Part shown: positions 45,398 to 57,040 of the stretch, piece by piece
Numbering within the stretch: the stretch's first letter is position 1
Layout: each line of letters starts with the position of its first letter
Assembly (NCBI GenBank): GCA_029255685.2
Contig: CM055318.2
Span: forward strand, 2,671,001-2,735,000
Source of the DNA: Silene conica
Taxonomy: Eukaryota; Streptophyta; Magnoliopsida; Caryophyllales; Caryophyllaceae
Length of the DNA: 64,000 nt
Direction: 5' to 3'
The notes under the pieces: generated by a model
Told to the model about the DNA's origin: nothing
Databases searched by the model: none
The model's input: only the letters and a program-made list of their open reading frames with translations
Translations under genes and position numbers: made by a program

Positions 45398-45802
45398 TAA
45401 GGTCTTGTTTAACTAGAAGAATGATTTGACTAGCAGAATGATTTAGCAGATTTATTTAGTAGAATTGTTTTAGAGTTGTTTGGTAGTTGAGAGTTTATAT
45501 TAACAGATTGTTTATCATATTAATGACATATAATGACATAAACAAATTATTTATTAAATATATAAAAAAGAATGTTGGTATTTTATTAAGAATGTAAGTG
45601 AGACAATTGTTTTACTTTCTAATCCGGTAATGAAATATGTTGCTATAAACAACATATCGTAAAATAGCATATCGAACGCCAATATACTATTTCAATATGT
45701 CATTAACCAAACGCTCTAAATAACATATTCGTAAGTCAAACATTTTTAAACTCACCAATATGCTAAAATTTGGCCAATTTATCATTTACCAAACAAAACC
45801 TA
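45398..45802. mobile_element. hAT-like MITE
   Basis: Ends AAGGTCTTGTTTAAC and TTTACCAAACAAAACCT are inverted, with internal AACCAAACGCTC and GTTTGGTAGTTG words. Common plant hAT-type ends. No clear target duplication. Confidence 0.5.
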
Positions 45803-45957
45803 AAAGCGATAACTATTTATCAAAGAGTTATCAATATTATATTGATCATACGTACGACCGTAAAAAAGGAGAATTTGTTTTAAAAATGTCCCTAAAACAA
45901 CCAAATAAGAAGGCATGTAATAAACTAATAATTATACTGTAGTAATAATCAACTACT

Positions 45958-46068
45958 TGGCTAGTTGGGGCGATGACTACTTGACCACTGCAATCCCCAA
46001 AGGGGTGACTTACATGATCCAGGTGGTGGTGCGGAAATGCATGGACCCGGGGAATTAAACCCCTCGTC

Positions 46069-46100
<32 letters not shown>
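45958..46100 (+). mobile_element. 5'-truncated SINE with A28 tail upstream of CYCD1
   Basis: CTAGTTGGGGCGATGACTAC onward matches the body of the SINE at 26225-26425 (minus), then ATGCATGGACCCGGGGAATT and a pure A run (46073-46100). The tRNA-like head is missing. The tail ends about 70 bp before the cyclin TATA box. Confidence 0.75.
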
Positions 46101-46104
<4 letters not shown>

Positions 46105-46171
46105 TAATCTTGTACAATACACTGTATCAACAAAATAAGCAGCGTTAGGAAATAATAATTCGGATAATTCA

Positions 46172-46179
46172 ATATATAA
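46172..46179 (+). promoter_or_regulatory. TATA box of the D-type cyclin gene
   Basis: ATATATAAA 170 bp upstream of the ATG, followed by an AGCA-repeat and a CT-rich leader typical of plant 5' UTRs. Confidence 0.65.
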
Positions 46180-46347
46180 ACACACGAGAATAAGCAAGCA
46201 AGCAAGCAAACATCAACAACAACCTTCACACCTTCACTCCCCTCAATCCTCATCCCACACCATCCTCTCCATTCCTCTCAACTACCCTTCCAAATATCCC
46301 ACCGTCTTATCGCTTCAGAAACCGTCTCACACTAAATTATATTATCC

Positions 46348-49300
46348 ATGTCGATAACTTATCCCGACTATTTTCCCGACCTTTTATGCTCCGAGGAATC
46401 TACTGACGTATTTACCCTCGGAGATTCGATTTCCGTTGATACCTCTTCTGAATTTCAATCTCCGTCGTCGAATCTACTCGACGATGATGAGGTATCCATT
46501 GCTGCGTTCATCGATGATGAACGAACCTCTTCCGCCTCCGCCGCCGCCTCCGCCGCTGCGTCCGCCGCGGCGTCTGTTGTTCTTGATTCTTCTTCCCGGT
46601 CTCAGTATGTTGCGTGGATTCTTAAGGTACAATTAAAATGAATTGAACGAGGTAGCTAGTCTCGCTTAAAACCGTCTTTTATAAAATACTTTTAAAATTG
46701 AACCACATGACATGAGACTTCAGACGGTGGAAAACACTCATTTATTACTATTAATAAAACGATCTTCTGGCTCTAAAAGACTGTCTTACACTTAATTAAT
46801 AAAACTGAACTACAATTAGTGACGGTAATTTTTTTTAGGGGCTCAAAATACTCTAAACACTATTTTAATTACCAATATATTCAATTAATGCTCTCATTCG
46901 CTTTTATTATAATATATGACCTGTTACCGGCTAAATAAGTGAAGAAATTTCTAATCTTTTTAACCTGTCTTTCTCTTTTTATTTCTTTGTTAATCTATTC
47001 ACCAAATCACACCAATAAAACAGGTTATAATAAGTTAAAAAAACAACAAATTTTATTCATAGCAAATGAAGGCATTAGTTGGTTATATTGATAGTTAAAA
47101 TAAAGTTTAGAGAATTATGAGCAGTTCATCAATCCTTCGTAGTATTTCTATCAGTGAATCTCTTTTTTTATTACTGAATTTGCGGTAATTGACCGTTATG
47201 TTTTACCTTGATGTTGTAATTGACGAAAGTGAATTTATTTTAATCGAATAATACAGTAAATAACTGTGAGCGTGTTAACGTGTTTGTCACCAGGAAAGTG
47301 GCGGCGCGCCTTTGTGCACTTTTACTTTACGTTATTTCTCACTTTTCTTTTCAGTAAAAGTAAATATTTTTTTCCCTCCGTTTTAATTATCGATTTATTT
47401 TATTTTCACGATATTACAATCAAAGGAAAACAAATAATCGCAGCGAGTTGTCGCCTGTTTTGAGTTTATCCCCCAAAGAACATGATACTCTGTGCCTTCT
47501 TTAGATCATATGCGATATAGCTAGTAAATTAGTATATCCGATTAGTTATCAAGTTCTTAGTTATCGAGTTCTTTTTAATCGGCTGATTGCCATTTTTCTA
47601 AGATTTAGCGAGTTTATACCCCAGACTCCGACTAAGGCTTATACTCGATACATATTAGAAAAGATGTCAATTAATTTTCAGTTGGTCTTGTTTCAGACGG
47701 TCACTTTTGGTCTGAAGTTTCAAACGGGCCATATGTTACCATTTTACAACTAAATGTGACCCATTATTGACAAACAAGTTATCATCAGCGGTAACATTGT
47801 AACACTATTGTGGTTACATTCAACTATCAAAAGGTCACATATGGCCCGTCTGAAACTTCACACCAAAATTGGCCGTCTGAAACAAGAATTTGTGATTAAT
47901 TTTACCCGGCTGATTAAAATTCTTTCTAACGTCGGGGGAGTAAAAACATTGTGGGCGTCCGAGGTATAAACACCAATAATATAGGTGGTATTTACTGCCA
48001 CAATGTTTATACCTCGGACCCATAAGTTATTCATGTTTTAACCACTCGAGTCCACCCGTTATTCCCCCTTGCCGCCACCACTAACTACCAATCTCGCCTC
48101 TTTTTCCTCATTTAAGCGACCGATAGCAACCTCCTTCCGTCTAACTCAATTGTTTCCGAAAAATTATAGGTTGGTGATAACAGAACTACAGGAAATGGAG
48201 ATTTAACAACTAACTGATTTGCTGGTAGCTAACAGAGTAACAGTCTTTTTATTACTATTAGCTCAATCGGTTAGGCGGTTGCGCTTCTTTTTATTGTAAA
48301 GTATCAGTCATTCAATGCAGTTTTCGACACAGCGTTTTTAGCGGGTTGTAACGACTAAATATGGGTCGAGTATTTTCAGTATTATCGAGTTTATATTACG
48401 GAGTATTAACTAAATTACGCTCAAAATCGATGTGTACAGGTTCGAGCATTCTATGGTTTCGAGCCTTTGACAGCGTATCTCGCTGTTAACTACTTGGATC
48501 GCTTTTTAAGTTCACACCATCTACCGGTTAGTTATACTCATTCATTATGATCTACTGATATTTGTTGCTTCATACAGTAATTCAATCTGCCTTACTTTTA
48601 GATATGATTTGGCGATTTGCATAAAGAATAAATTAGGGTGGATCATGTTCCCCTTCCCATTCCTTTTTCTCACTCTTTTTCTTTATCGTGTTGCACCTTG
48701 AGGCGAGTGATTATTCAATGACGGTTCTAAAGGACAATTTACAACAGGCGATCCTAAGTCATTTTTTTGGTTTAATTATGATGTTCTTGTATTTAGATTG
48801 GGAAAATTGAACCGACCCATTGACCATCTGTACCCGGCCTAAGGACTAAGGACCTGAGCTTGGCCTGAACTCGAGTGTCCCGGCCCTATATGACCCCATC
48901 TGAATGTTTATTGTTGCAAACTGACCACCTATCCCTAGATAACTTGATAATAATAGACCCGAAAATGTCCCAATCCAATTCAATCAGACTTGAATGCTTG
49001 CAAACCCGAGCTAACCCAACCCAACCCAACCTGACCTGGTTGATCTGTTTGCCATGTCTAGTTGTATTATATCTTTAATAAAGTTTAGTGACTATTAGAA
49101 GATATCAATACTACCCATTGGCCCATCCGTATCCGACCTAATGACTTGAGCTTGGCCTGAACTTGAGTGTCCCGACCTTATATGACCCCGTCCGAATGTT
49201 TATTGTTGCAAACTGACACCTATCCCTAGATAACTTGATAATAATAGACCCGAAAATGTCCCAGTCCAACTCAATCAGACTTGTATGCTTGTAAACCCGA

Positions 49301-52300
49301 GCTAACCCAACCCAACCTCTGACCTGGTTGATCTGTTTGCCATGTCTAGTTGTATTGGATCTTTAATAAAGTTTAGTGACAATTAGAAGTCATCAATACT
49401 ACCTATTGGCCCATCCATATCCGGCCTAAGGACCTGAGCTTGGCCTGAACTCGAGTGTCCCGACCTTATATAACCTCGCCCGAATGTTTATTGTTGCAAA
49501 TTGACCACCTATCCCTAGATAACTTGATAATAATAGACCCGAAAATATCCTAATCCTACTCAATCAGACTTGAATGCTTGCAAACCCGAGCTAACCCAAC
49601 CTGACCTGGTTGATCTGTTTGCCATGTCTAGTTGTATTAAATCTTTAATAAATTTTAGTGACAATTAGAAGACATCAATACTACCCATTGGCCCATCCAT
49701 ATCCGGCCTAAGGACCTAAGCTTGGCCTGAACTCGAGTGTCCCGACCTTGTATGACCCCGCCTGAATGTTTATTGTTGCAAACTGACCACCTATCCCTAG
49801 ATAACTTGATAATAATAGATCCGCAAATGTCCCAATCCAACTCAATCAGACTTGAATGCTTGCAAACCCGAGCTCCCCAACCCGACCTGATTGATCCGTT
49901 TGCCATGTCTAGTTGTATTAGATTTTAATAAAGTTCAGTGACGATTAGAAGATATCAATACTACCCATGACCGCCATTAATTTATTGTCAAGATCCGTCT
50001 CCCGAATAATTGATGATTACATACATTGACATATGATGGCTGTTACTGAAACTTCTGAAAAAAGGAAGATAACAAATCTCATAATTGAACACAGGACACA
50101 CCCCCTGTTTAGTGTATAGTCTACTCTTCCTGGAATAAATTACGCTCCTCCTGTATGAATTATGATCTGTCAAACATATATTTATGTCTTCTGCAATGAA
50201 TTGTAGTGGATGTCCCGGGTATTCATCATCTACTACACCAAATAAAAAGGCTAACTTCTCACCTACCCTTTATAATATTTCAGCTTCTTTTGGCCTACAT
50301 TGTCAATTCAATAATGACATTCTGGACTATGTACAATCTACTAATAACATATCCTAACCTCTATTATGATGGCGATTAGAAATGTTTACAAATGTCGATA
50401 CGATCTTCTTTCTGAAACAAGCATGATAATTAAAAACCATCATGTTGATAGATGAACCATCTCAGCCAAAACGTCAAGATGATGGTTGAGGCCTAACTAT
50501 TATTAATATTCCTAATACGCTCCCTCACTCAAATGCCCATTGGGCTTGAAGAGTGGTTAGTTTGCACAGGCCCACCCATACCGTGTGCTGGTTTCCATTT
50601 CGTGGTTTTTGAGGGGTTTTGAGGTTGCCAGGATTCGAGCACACTGACTGTGATACCATGATAGATGAACCATCTCAACCAAAATTTTAATTTGATGGCT
50701 GAGATTCAACTATTATTAATATTTCTAATATATGTATGGTTGGTGTCATAAGTTTTGTCTTATATTTTTGTTAAGAATTTATAATGTTCGTTGGTCTTGA
50801 TGCGTGGATAATATACATGCTCGTTTTCAGGCATTATGCTTGTGGTTTAAAAAAGTATCGCGTATTGTATAGAGATAGAGACCTCTATGTCTTTTCTGTT
50901 CTTCTACCATTTGATTCGGTCTCTCCAATTGAAAGAAAAACTGATATGGTATAAAACGTAGAATAATCAACGTTGCCAGCTGCCATAGGCCTAGTTGAAG
51001 CTTTTGGGGGACGATTTTGAGTTCCGTACCATTTGATCTAAGTGCGAGTTAAAACATTTTCGTTATGTGAGTATTAGAACTCCGATACTTCTCTTAGCTG
51101 TCGTGTCTAACACGTATTAAACACGGCACTCACAAAATAACCGTATCTAACACTCCAACAGGTATCAGGCACGAGTAATATGGATTCTTACCTAATCTCA
51201 TTCTAAGAATCTAAGTCACATTTACTGCTGATACTGAAAACCGAGTGCCAGAGTAGGGTCCTAATTCAGTAGAAAAACATGGCTTGTGAATTGTGATGTA
51301 AATGTTTATACGCTCCAATCTCACTTTGTATGATCAAATGATTTATCTAGTTGACAGATGCTATGGTAGACCATCATTCATTCACTACAAGCAACCTCTG
51401 TTACTACTTATTAATAGTCTATATTCCCTACCTTATGTAGTACTATGCAGCCTAACTGTACCTTTGTAGTATAAGTGTGTACTTTTGACTTGCGGGATTA
51501 AAAAGTTTGTAACGTCTCACAGGCATCCTAAAACGACACTGACTTGGTAGTGACTAGTGAGTCTCTTGTAATACTGTTTTAAGTGTAAAACGGATTCCCG
51601 AAACATATCTCTGAGTCGTAACTAGGCATGTGGGTCGTTGTAGATCCGTTTCACATTTACAACAATGTGTAGATTTACATCTGAATTTTATATATGGGTT
51701 TTCTTAAAATAAGGTACTTTGCGTCTAAAAGTTGAAAGCTTCTTCTCCAAGTGAACTATTAGTGTGTGTATTAGCCAAACTTTAATCATCGAAAAGCGGA
51801 AACACGTACTTTTTAATATTAACCTAATCAAGAGATCTGTATTCATTATATAGTAGGGGTAACTTATAAGGTAAGTGTACATTATTGACATTAATGGTGG
51901 CATGGGTTACTTACTTTGCTGACTAATTAGTGGATAGTAGGTGAGTGACTGACTTGGGTGATGGATTTCCAACTGTTCAAGTATGTTTTTAGAAATTGTC
52001 TTTGTCCTAAGTCCTTAGATAACTTTAAGTTGGAAGATGAAACGACTTTCAGTAACCCTAAACCCTAAACCCTAAAGACGTAACGTCACACTTTTACTAG
52101 TTATCATTAGATCGCTTACCAAGAAATTTACGGTGTTGTAAGAGTATAATTTCTCGTTAAGAATTTAGTCGTGTTAATTATTTGATTAAGGCATTAAGCA
52201 CTCGAATGACGACGATAATGCTTGCTTTTTGCTGTATCTAGCAGCAAACAGGTGGATGGCCATTACAACTTTTATCAGTCACTTGCTTGTCACTAGCTGC

Positions 52301-53559
52301 CAAGATGGAGGAACCTCTTGTTCCTTCCTTATTGGATCTTCAGGTCACCATCACAGTACAATTCACCTTTTCTTATTATATGTTACCTCATTAATACTCT
52401 GTATTCCGTCATTACCGATAAGGCGATAACAGGACTAATTTTTCTTTAATAAAAATGTTAATAGATTGAAGGTACGAAATTTATATTTGAGCCAAAGACG
52501 ATCCAAAGAATGGAACTTCTTGTTCTCAGTGTTCTTGATTGGAGATTACGCCTGGTTACGCCTTTCACCTTCATTAGTTTCTTCTCCTGCAAACTAGATG
52601 CGTCCGGAACTCATACTGGACTCTTAATGTCACGGTCCACGGATATTATTCTCACTTGTATCCAAGGTAACTACTTGGATTTGCTTACCTCATGTTAGTT
52701 AACTAGTCATGTTCATGAAGTGCTTAAGTGTCATATATCATAAATATCGTGTCTAAGTATTGAGTTTCAGTACCATTCTTAGACGTACACTATAAAATAT
52801 GTCCTATTTATGGGGCGTCACCTGTTGGTATTGGGTTTCAGTACCATTCTCTCACGTACACCGTAAAATTTCTCCTATTTATGAGGCGTCACCTGTTGGT
52901 AATGAGTTTCAGTACCATTCTCTCACGTACACTAGAAAATCTCTCCTATTTATGGGGCGTAGTGGCTTACGTAATTTCTATGTGGAAAATTGGTATGAAA
53001 ATCGGGACCATATGGTGGCATCCTATGTATCACTATCTGTTTGTATATTGCAAGAATATGACAAGTTTAATTGATTACAAACGTCGTTTGTCTCATGGGT
53101 GTGGCAGAGGGCAGCATTGTGGAGTATAGGCCATCAAACATTGCTGCAGCTGCCATACTTTGTGCATCAAGTGAATTGCCAAGTTTGTCATTTGCCACTC
53201 CTGAACATGCTGAATCATGGTGTGATGGACTGTGCAAAGTAAGCACATAACTGCAATCACCTCGTCTGTGTCGAATTTATAACTCCGTATGTAATACTGT
53301 AAAATACTAAAATATGATAAAACCGTCTTTTGTATAGGAGAAGATCAAAGAATGCTACGACTTAATGCAGCAATCTGTGGTGGGACAAACCGAAAGGAAG
53401 TCTATCAAAGTTAGACCACAGTTCAGAGTTACTGCACAAATCAACAGAGTAAGGTCCTACGACGACTCACAATCATCATCGTCTTCCACTTCCTCACCGT
53501 CCTCTTATTATAAGAGGAGGAGATTAAACCAGTATCAGTGGATGGATGATGACTTTTGA
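46348..53559 (+). CDS. CYCD1: D-type cyclin, D1 class
   Basis: Six exons: 46348-46626, 48440-48526, 52232-52333, 52465-52666, 53108-53238, 53338-53559. GT-AG borders and a continuous frame give 340 aa. It binds CDKA and starts the G1/S transition by promoting phosphorylation of retinoblastoma-related protein. The Rb-binding LxCxE motif is LLCSE (residues 12-16). The N-terminal cyclin box (about 89-190) includes AYLAVNYLDRFLS, LSVTCLSLAAKMEE and MELLVLSVLDWRLR. The C-terminal cyclin fold includes RPSNIAAAAILCASSELPSL and WCDGLCKEKIKECY. Segment order and wording fit Arabidopsis CYCD1;1. Residues 61-75 are an Ala/Ser repeat made by GCC-type triplets. The acceptor of exon 3 is TAGCAG (52229-52234), a NAGNAG site that can add or drop one Gln. 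Introns 1 and 2 are filled with repeats. Confidence 0.95.
47687..47886. mobile_element. 200-bp palindromic MITE in CYCD1 intron 1 (family with 57776-57974)
   Basis: Ends CTTGTTTCAGACGGTCA and its inverse (GGCCGTCTGAAACAAG), with a second inner inverted block CAAACGGGCCATATG / CATATGGCCCGTCTG. Almost the whole element can fold back. Same ends and length as 57776-57974. Confidence 0.82.
47947..48019 (+). repeat. Interleaved inverted repeats in CYCD1 intron 1
   Basis: CATTGTGG (47947) pairs with CCACAATG (47998) while GTCCGAGGTATAAACA (47957) pairs perfectly with TGTTTATACCTCGGAC (48004). The two stems are interleaved rather than nested, so both cannot form in a simple hairpin. Confidence 0.8.
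48815..49975. repeat. Tandem repeat, four ~282-299-bp units, in CYCD1 intron 2
   Basis: Units start near 48822, 49121, 49409 and 49691 at the phrase (GG)CCCATCCATATCCGGCC and share GAATGTTTATTGTTGCAAA, CTATCCCTAGATAACTTGA, TCAGACTTGAATGCTTGCA and GCCATGTCTAGTTGTATT. Units differ by small changes and in the number of AACCC words. Minus- and plus-strand ORFs in it are shadows. Confidence 0.92.
50446..50730 (-). mobile_element. TRIM, copy B, in CYCD1 intron 2
   Basis: 72-bp terminal repeats at 50446-50517 and 50659-50730, target duplication CATGT/TATGT (one mismatch). Minus-strand TGGTATCAC primer-site remnant next to the right repeat. The interior matches copy A (5610-5910) except for a deletion around the B-box-like part. 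The two LTRs have diverged (second half of the right one), so it is older than the copia insertion. Confidence 0.88.
52054..52076. repeat. Short interstitial telomeric repeat in CYCD1 intron 2
   Basis: Three CCCTAAA units in a row about 155 bp upstream of exon 3. Plant telomere sequence; may be a telo-box cluster or a break-repair scar. Confidence 0.85.
52758..52965. repeat. 71-bp tandem triplication in CYCD1 intron 4
   Basis: Three units start at 52758, 52829 and 52900 with TTGAGTTTCAGTACCATTCT or close variants and end in CCTATTTATGGGGCGT. Confidence 0.88.
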
Positions 53560-53634
53560 TGACAGGTACTATCTAGATTCTAGAATCCTCGTTTTTGTTT
53601 CGTAGGAGGGTTTTTAGATGACTGATCGTCGTAT

Positions 53635-53664
53635 AGGAGGATATTTATATTTCCGTATCCTCCT
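53635..53664 (+). other. Short hairpin in CYCD1 3' UTR
   Basis: AGGAGGATA and TATCCTCCT form a 9-bp perfect stem 75 bp after the stop codon, followed by a T run. Significance unknown; plant mRNAs do not end at such structures. Confidence 0.5.
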
Positions 53665-53911
53665 TTTTTATACATCATTGCCATTCCCATGGGTATTGGG
53701 ACTTAATTATAGTACATAGTATACTTAAATTATGCTTCGAGTTGGTGGGAAGATGCCCGAACTTGAACTTGAAACCTTCGAGTTATAATAATGATAGGAC
53801 GGGAATTCTTCTAAGACCCGCCTCTGGTTATGATCACGAAAAAGGAGAAAAAAAAAAAAAAAAAAAAAAGCGGAAAATGGGTGATGAAAAAAATGAAATA
53901 TTTCGTATTCA

Positions 53912-54178
53912 ATGGGATATGGTTGCATTGATTGTTGGGTGCAAGAAGATTTGTATGGTGCAGGGGGTCCCTTTCGACCCTTTGAGTATCGAAAAATCAA
54001 AGGCGTGTATGGCAATTTGTCGAAGTTCTCATGGAGAAAAACAAGTCACATACTCGGTGTCTGTCTCCGTCTTGCTATCCCAGTTGCCGTCATTGCATCC
54101 ATGGCCTCTCAATTCATCATGGAAGAAAACAAGACAAGCTTCAAAGCAATGGTGATAGCTTTAGCCATTAGCCAATAA
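53912..54178 (+). CDS. Possible small single-span membrane protein (unrecognised)
   Basis: 88 aa, intronless, 350 bp downstream of CYCD1. An N-terminal part rich in aromatic residues and Gly (DLYGAGGPFRPFEYRKIKG) looks structured. A hydrophobic segment at about residues 48-69 (GVCLRLAIPVAVIASMASQF) could span a membrane, and the tail is short and charged. An AATAAA-like ACTAATAAAG follows 20 bp after the stop. I do not recognise the family. A longer overlapping frame from 53742 is less convincing, because its first half is coded by an A-run. It could also be the remaining exon of a broken gene or a frameshifted copy; no upstream exon was found. Confidence 0.45.
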   Translation: MGYGCIDCWVQEDLYGAGGPFRPFEYRKIKGVYGNLSKFSWRKTSHILGVCLRLAIPVAVIASMASQFIMEENKTSFKAMVIALAISQ

Positions 54179-54820
54179 TTCTGATTACTGAACTAATAAA
54201 GTTTCGGGTTTTAGAGTTTGAGTTTATCCGCGTTGCGCATACTTTTGGGGTCATGTTGCGCGCGTGTGTAAGATGTGTTTTTTTGGTGGGAAAAAGAAAG
54301 TTTCCTATAGCGATATTTTTTTCTTTCTTTCGTAATTTTCGTTTTTATAGATTGTGTGACGGTCACACATGTAATTCTTTTAATTTTTTTGAACGTAATT
54401 TTAACTTATATATACTCGATATTATTGTAAAGAATGGCCCCTGAAAGATCCGAGATGGGAGGGACCTTTCTTTTATTTTGTTTGTATTTTGTATTCATCA
54501 ATTTGAATTATATATTTATATCTTTCGTTCTCTGTTGAGATTACGTTCTATCTCGAAAGAAGTTGCAAGGCATGTGATATCGATAGTGATATTCCAATGA
54601 AAACTTTTGTAACTTTGCAAATTGTCTTTGATGACTTTAATTGTACAAGTGATTTTTTTCCTCAAAAAGAACAAATCGGATTATGACTTTTGAAAATATA
54701 CTTCGTAAGAAAAATAATCGAAATTATATTCTAGTAGGAAATTAGTTTTTGTAATTAATAGTACAACAAAAATGTACATACAAATCTCGGGATTCACATT
54801 TGTTAATTTTCTCGGATACT

Positions 54821-55632
54821 AAGGGTCTGTTTGGCAAAACTAGCTGAAAAGGTAGCTGAAACCTGAAGATGTACCTGAAACCTGAAAAGGTAGCTGAAAC
54901 CTGAAAAGGTAGCCGAAAAGGTACCTGAAAACTAAGACTTGATAAGGTAGCTGATTTTTGTTAAAACTGTTTGGAAACTAGCTGAAAAGGTAGCTGATAT
55001 TTGTCAAAATGACGTAAAAGGACATGGTTTATTATTGATATTTTTACGTTTTTACTATTATTTTTGTGTTATTGTAGACAAATGACCGAAACAAATAGAG
55101 TAGTAACTTTTGAAGAGAATCGTGGAAAATGCTTACATTGCTACTTCCAGGATTTCTTCATGTACCCTATTTCGAATGAATTGACCATTAAAATCAAGTT
55201 ATAGTGATAGCTTCAACTACTCGTTTTTATATACAACGAATTTCACAAATTAAAATATAACGACTAGGTGAAAAAAAAATTAAACAATATATCCACAAAA
55301 ATATATTATTGATATAAAATTAGTTTTCTATTAAAGTCATACACACAAAGAAAAATTAATTAAGTTTACGTAAGAATTTTGTAGTGTATTTAATTTTGTT
55401 AATTAGCGTTATAAAATCCGAGGGTAGAATAGGTAATTAAAAATGAATCAGGTACCTGATTTGTCAAAGGCTACCTGAGGTAGCTTTTTATTTCAGGTAC
55501 ATGTTTCACCTTTTTTCAGTCCAAACAGGTAGTTGTCAAACGCGTCAAAAATAATAAGCTACCTGATTGTTTTGGCAAAAAAGTTACTTCAGGCAAATCA
55601 GGTAGCTGAAATGGCTTACCAAACAGACCCTT
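54821..55632. mobile_element. hAT-type non-autonomous element
   Basis: Ends AAGGGTCTGTTTGGCAAA and TTTGGTAAGCC.. / CCAAACAGACCCTT are inverted. Sub-terminal clusters of AGGTAGCTGAAACCTGA on the left and AGGTAGC/TACCTGA on the right are the short repeated motifs typical of hAT transposase-binding regions. About 0.8 kb, no transposase. Confidence 0.75.
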
Positions 55633-56356
55633 ATGTAAATGATGTAGATGACCATGATGTTTATGCTATAGGTAACCTATCGTTTTCAAGAAGATTTGGA
55701 TGTAAAAATCATATTCTTTTCTTGTAGATATCAGATAAATGATTAGCTGGTAACGAACGAGGAATAATATTCATAACCAAGATTAAAGCTCGTCAGAATT
55801 ATATTCGCCTTTATGGCTGACTGTCTTTACATAAAAAAAAGATAAAAAAGCAGCTACATCCTCTCTTAAGTTCTCCGATCAACCTAGATTCTTATAACCA
55901 GTTGAGTCGACCTAAATTCCCCATGCTCGAACCTTAACTATCGCATTATTATCGTACATTAAGTGATACAGATTATGATCTTCGTTAATAATGTTAACTC
56001 GTGCAACATTAATATGGTACTCCCGTTTACCTGAAATCTCAAAGACAACTTATCCTAATTCTTGATCTTTACAAGAATACAATACCAATGAACATAAATC
56101 TACCTTTTAAGAAATATCGTCTCCTAATCAGTGACGGATCTAGGATTTAGAAGTGGGGTGGGCTAGACTCATATCCGCAATGGTCAGTCATATGAAACTA
56201 TCAAAACGTATAATTGAGGTCGCACATATGTGAAAGATGTTAGACATTTGGGGTTGCTCCCTTTGTCAAACTTACATCGTTTGGGCCAATTTTTTATTAT
56301 TTATAAATGATATCTTATTGAAAGGCAAACAAATAATAATGACAGAGTGATATCTT

Positions 56357-56675
56357 AGGGGTTGTTTGGTTGGCCTTGGAAAAACATGGGAAATGGAAAT
56401 TCCCATGAAGGTGCAAATAAGAGAGTTGTTTGGTTGCCCTTTTTTTGTAAAAATGGAGGAACTGTCACTTCCCATGGAAGTAACTTCCTGCATAAATGGG
56501 GGAAGTTGCTTACCGACTCCCCCTTGGTGTGTTGAAGTTCCTATGGAAGTGAATTCCCGCATTGACAACCAAACAATTTTAGCCAATTCCCATAAATTAG
56601 ATGAGGGAGCTTATTTCCCATGAATTTGTATTTCATGGGATGTTGTAATTCCCGTATCAACCAAACGACCCCTTA
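56357..56675. mobile_element. hAT-type MITE
   Basis: Ends AGGGGTTGTTTGGTTG and CAACCAAACGACCCCT are inverted (one mismatch). The interior has repeated TTCCCATG/CATGGGAA words on both arms. About 320 bp, non-coding. Confidence 0.78.
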
Positions 56676-56944
56676 TAAAAATATACAGTATGATTGAATA
56701 TTACAAAATGTATACTTGCATAGATCTATATTACAATATTATAGATACAAATTTCGCTATATACTAGTAAATTCAACAATCGTCGTTTAATCGTCATTTA
56801 AAAAACGTAAACGTTTTATAATCTCCTTCTTTTTAAAATATAATGTTTTTGTATTCTTGAATAAATATGTATCTCAACTTTGTTAAAACTAAGAATTTAT
56901 GGCTTTAAACAACTTAGTATATAAAATACTTTAGTTATAGGGAA

Positions 56945-57040
56945 AACAATAATAGCAATTGGGGTTCGAACCACCACCATCAAGCAAAAGCAAGCCCTTT
57001 TACCTATACTCTTACCAACTGAGACTCACCACAACACTAA
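56945..57040 (-). repeat. tRNA-like SINE head
   Basis: The minus strand has GTGAGTCTCAGTTGGTAAGAG (A-box type) and GGTTCGAACCCC (B-box) about 50 bp apart. There is no proper acceptor stem or anticodon arm, so it is a SINE or tRNA relic rather than a tRNA gene. Confidence 0.6.

Noticed and set aside
45961..46253. Two minus-strand ORFs with poly-Phe
   Set aside because: Phe run is the A28 tail of a SINE read on the other strand.
53742..54155. 137-aa plus-strand ORF
   Set aside because: Contains a Lys run from an A-run and overlaps the more protein-like frame 53912-54178.
56945..57040. tRNA gene candidate on the minus strand
   Set aside because: A- and B-box words are present but the cloverleaf does not close; treated as a SINE head.
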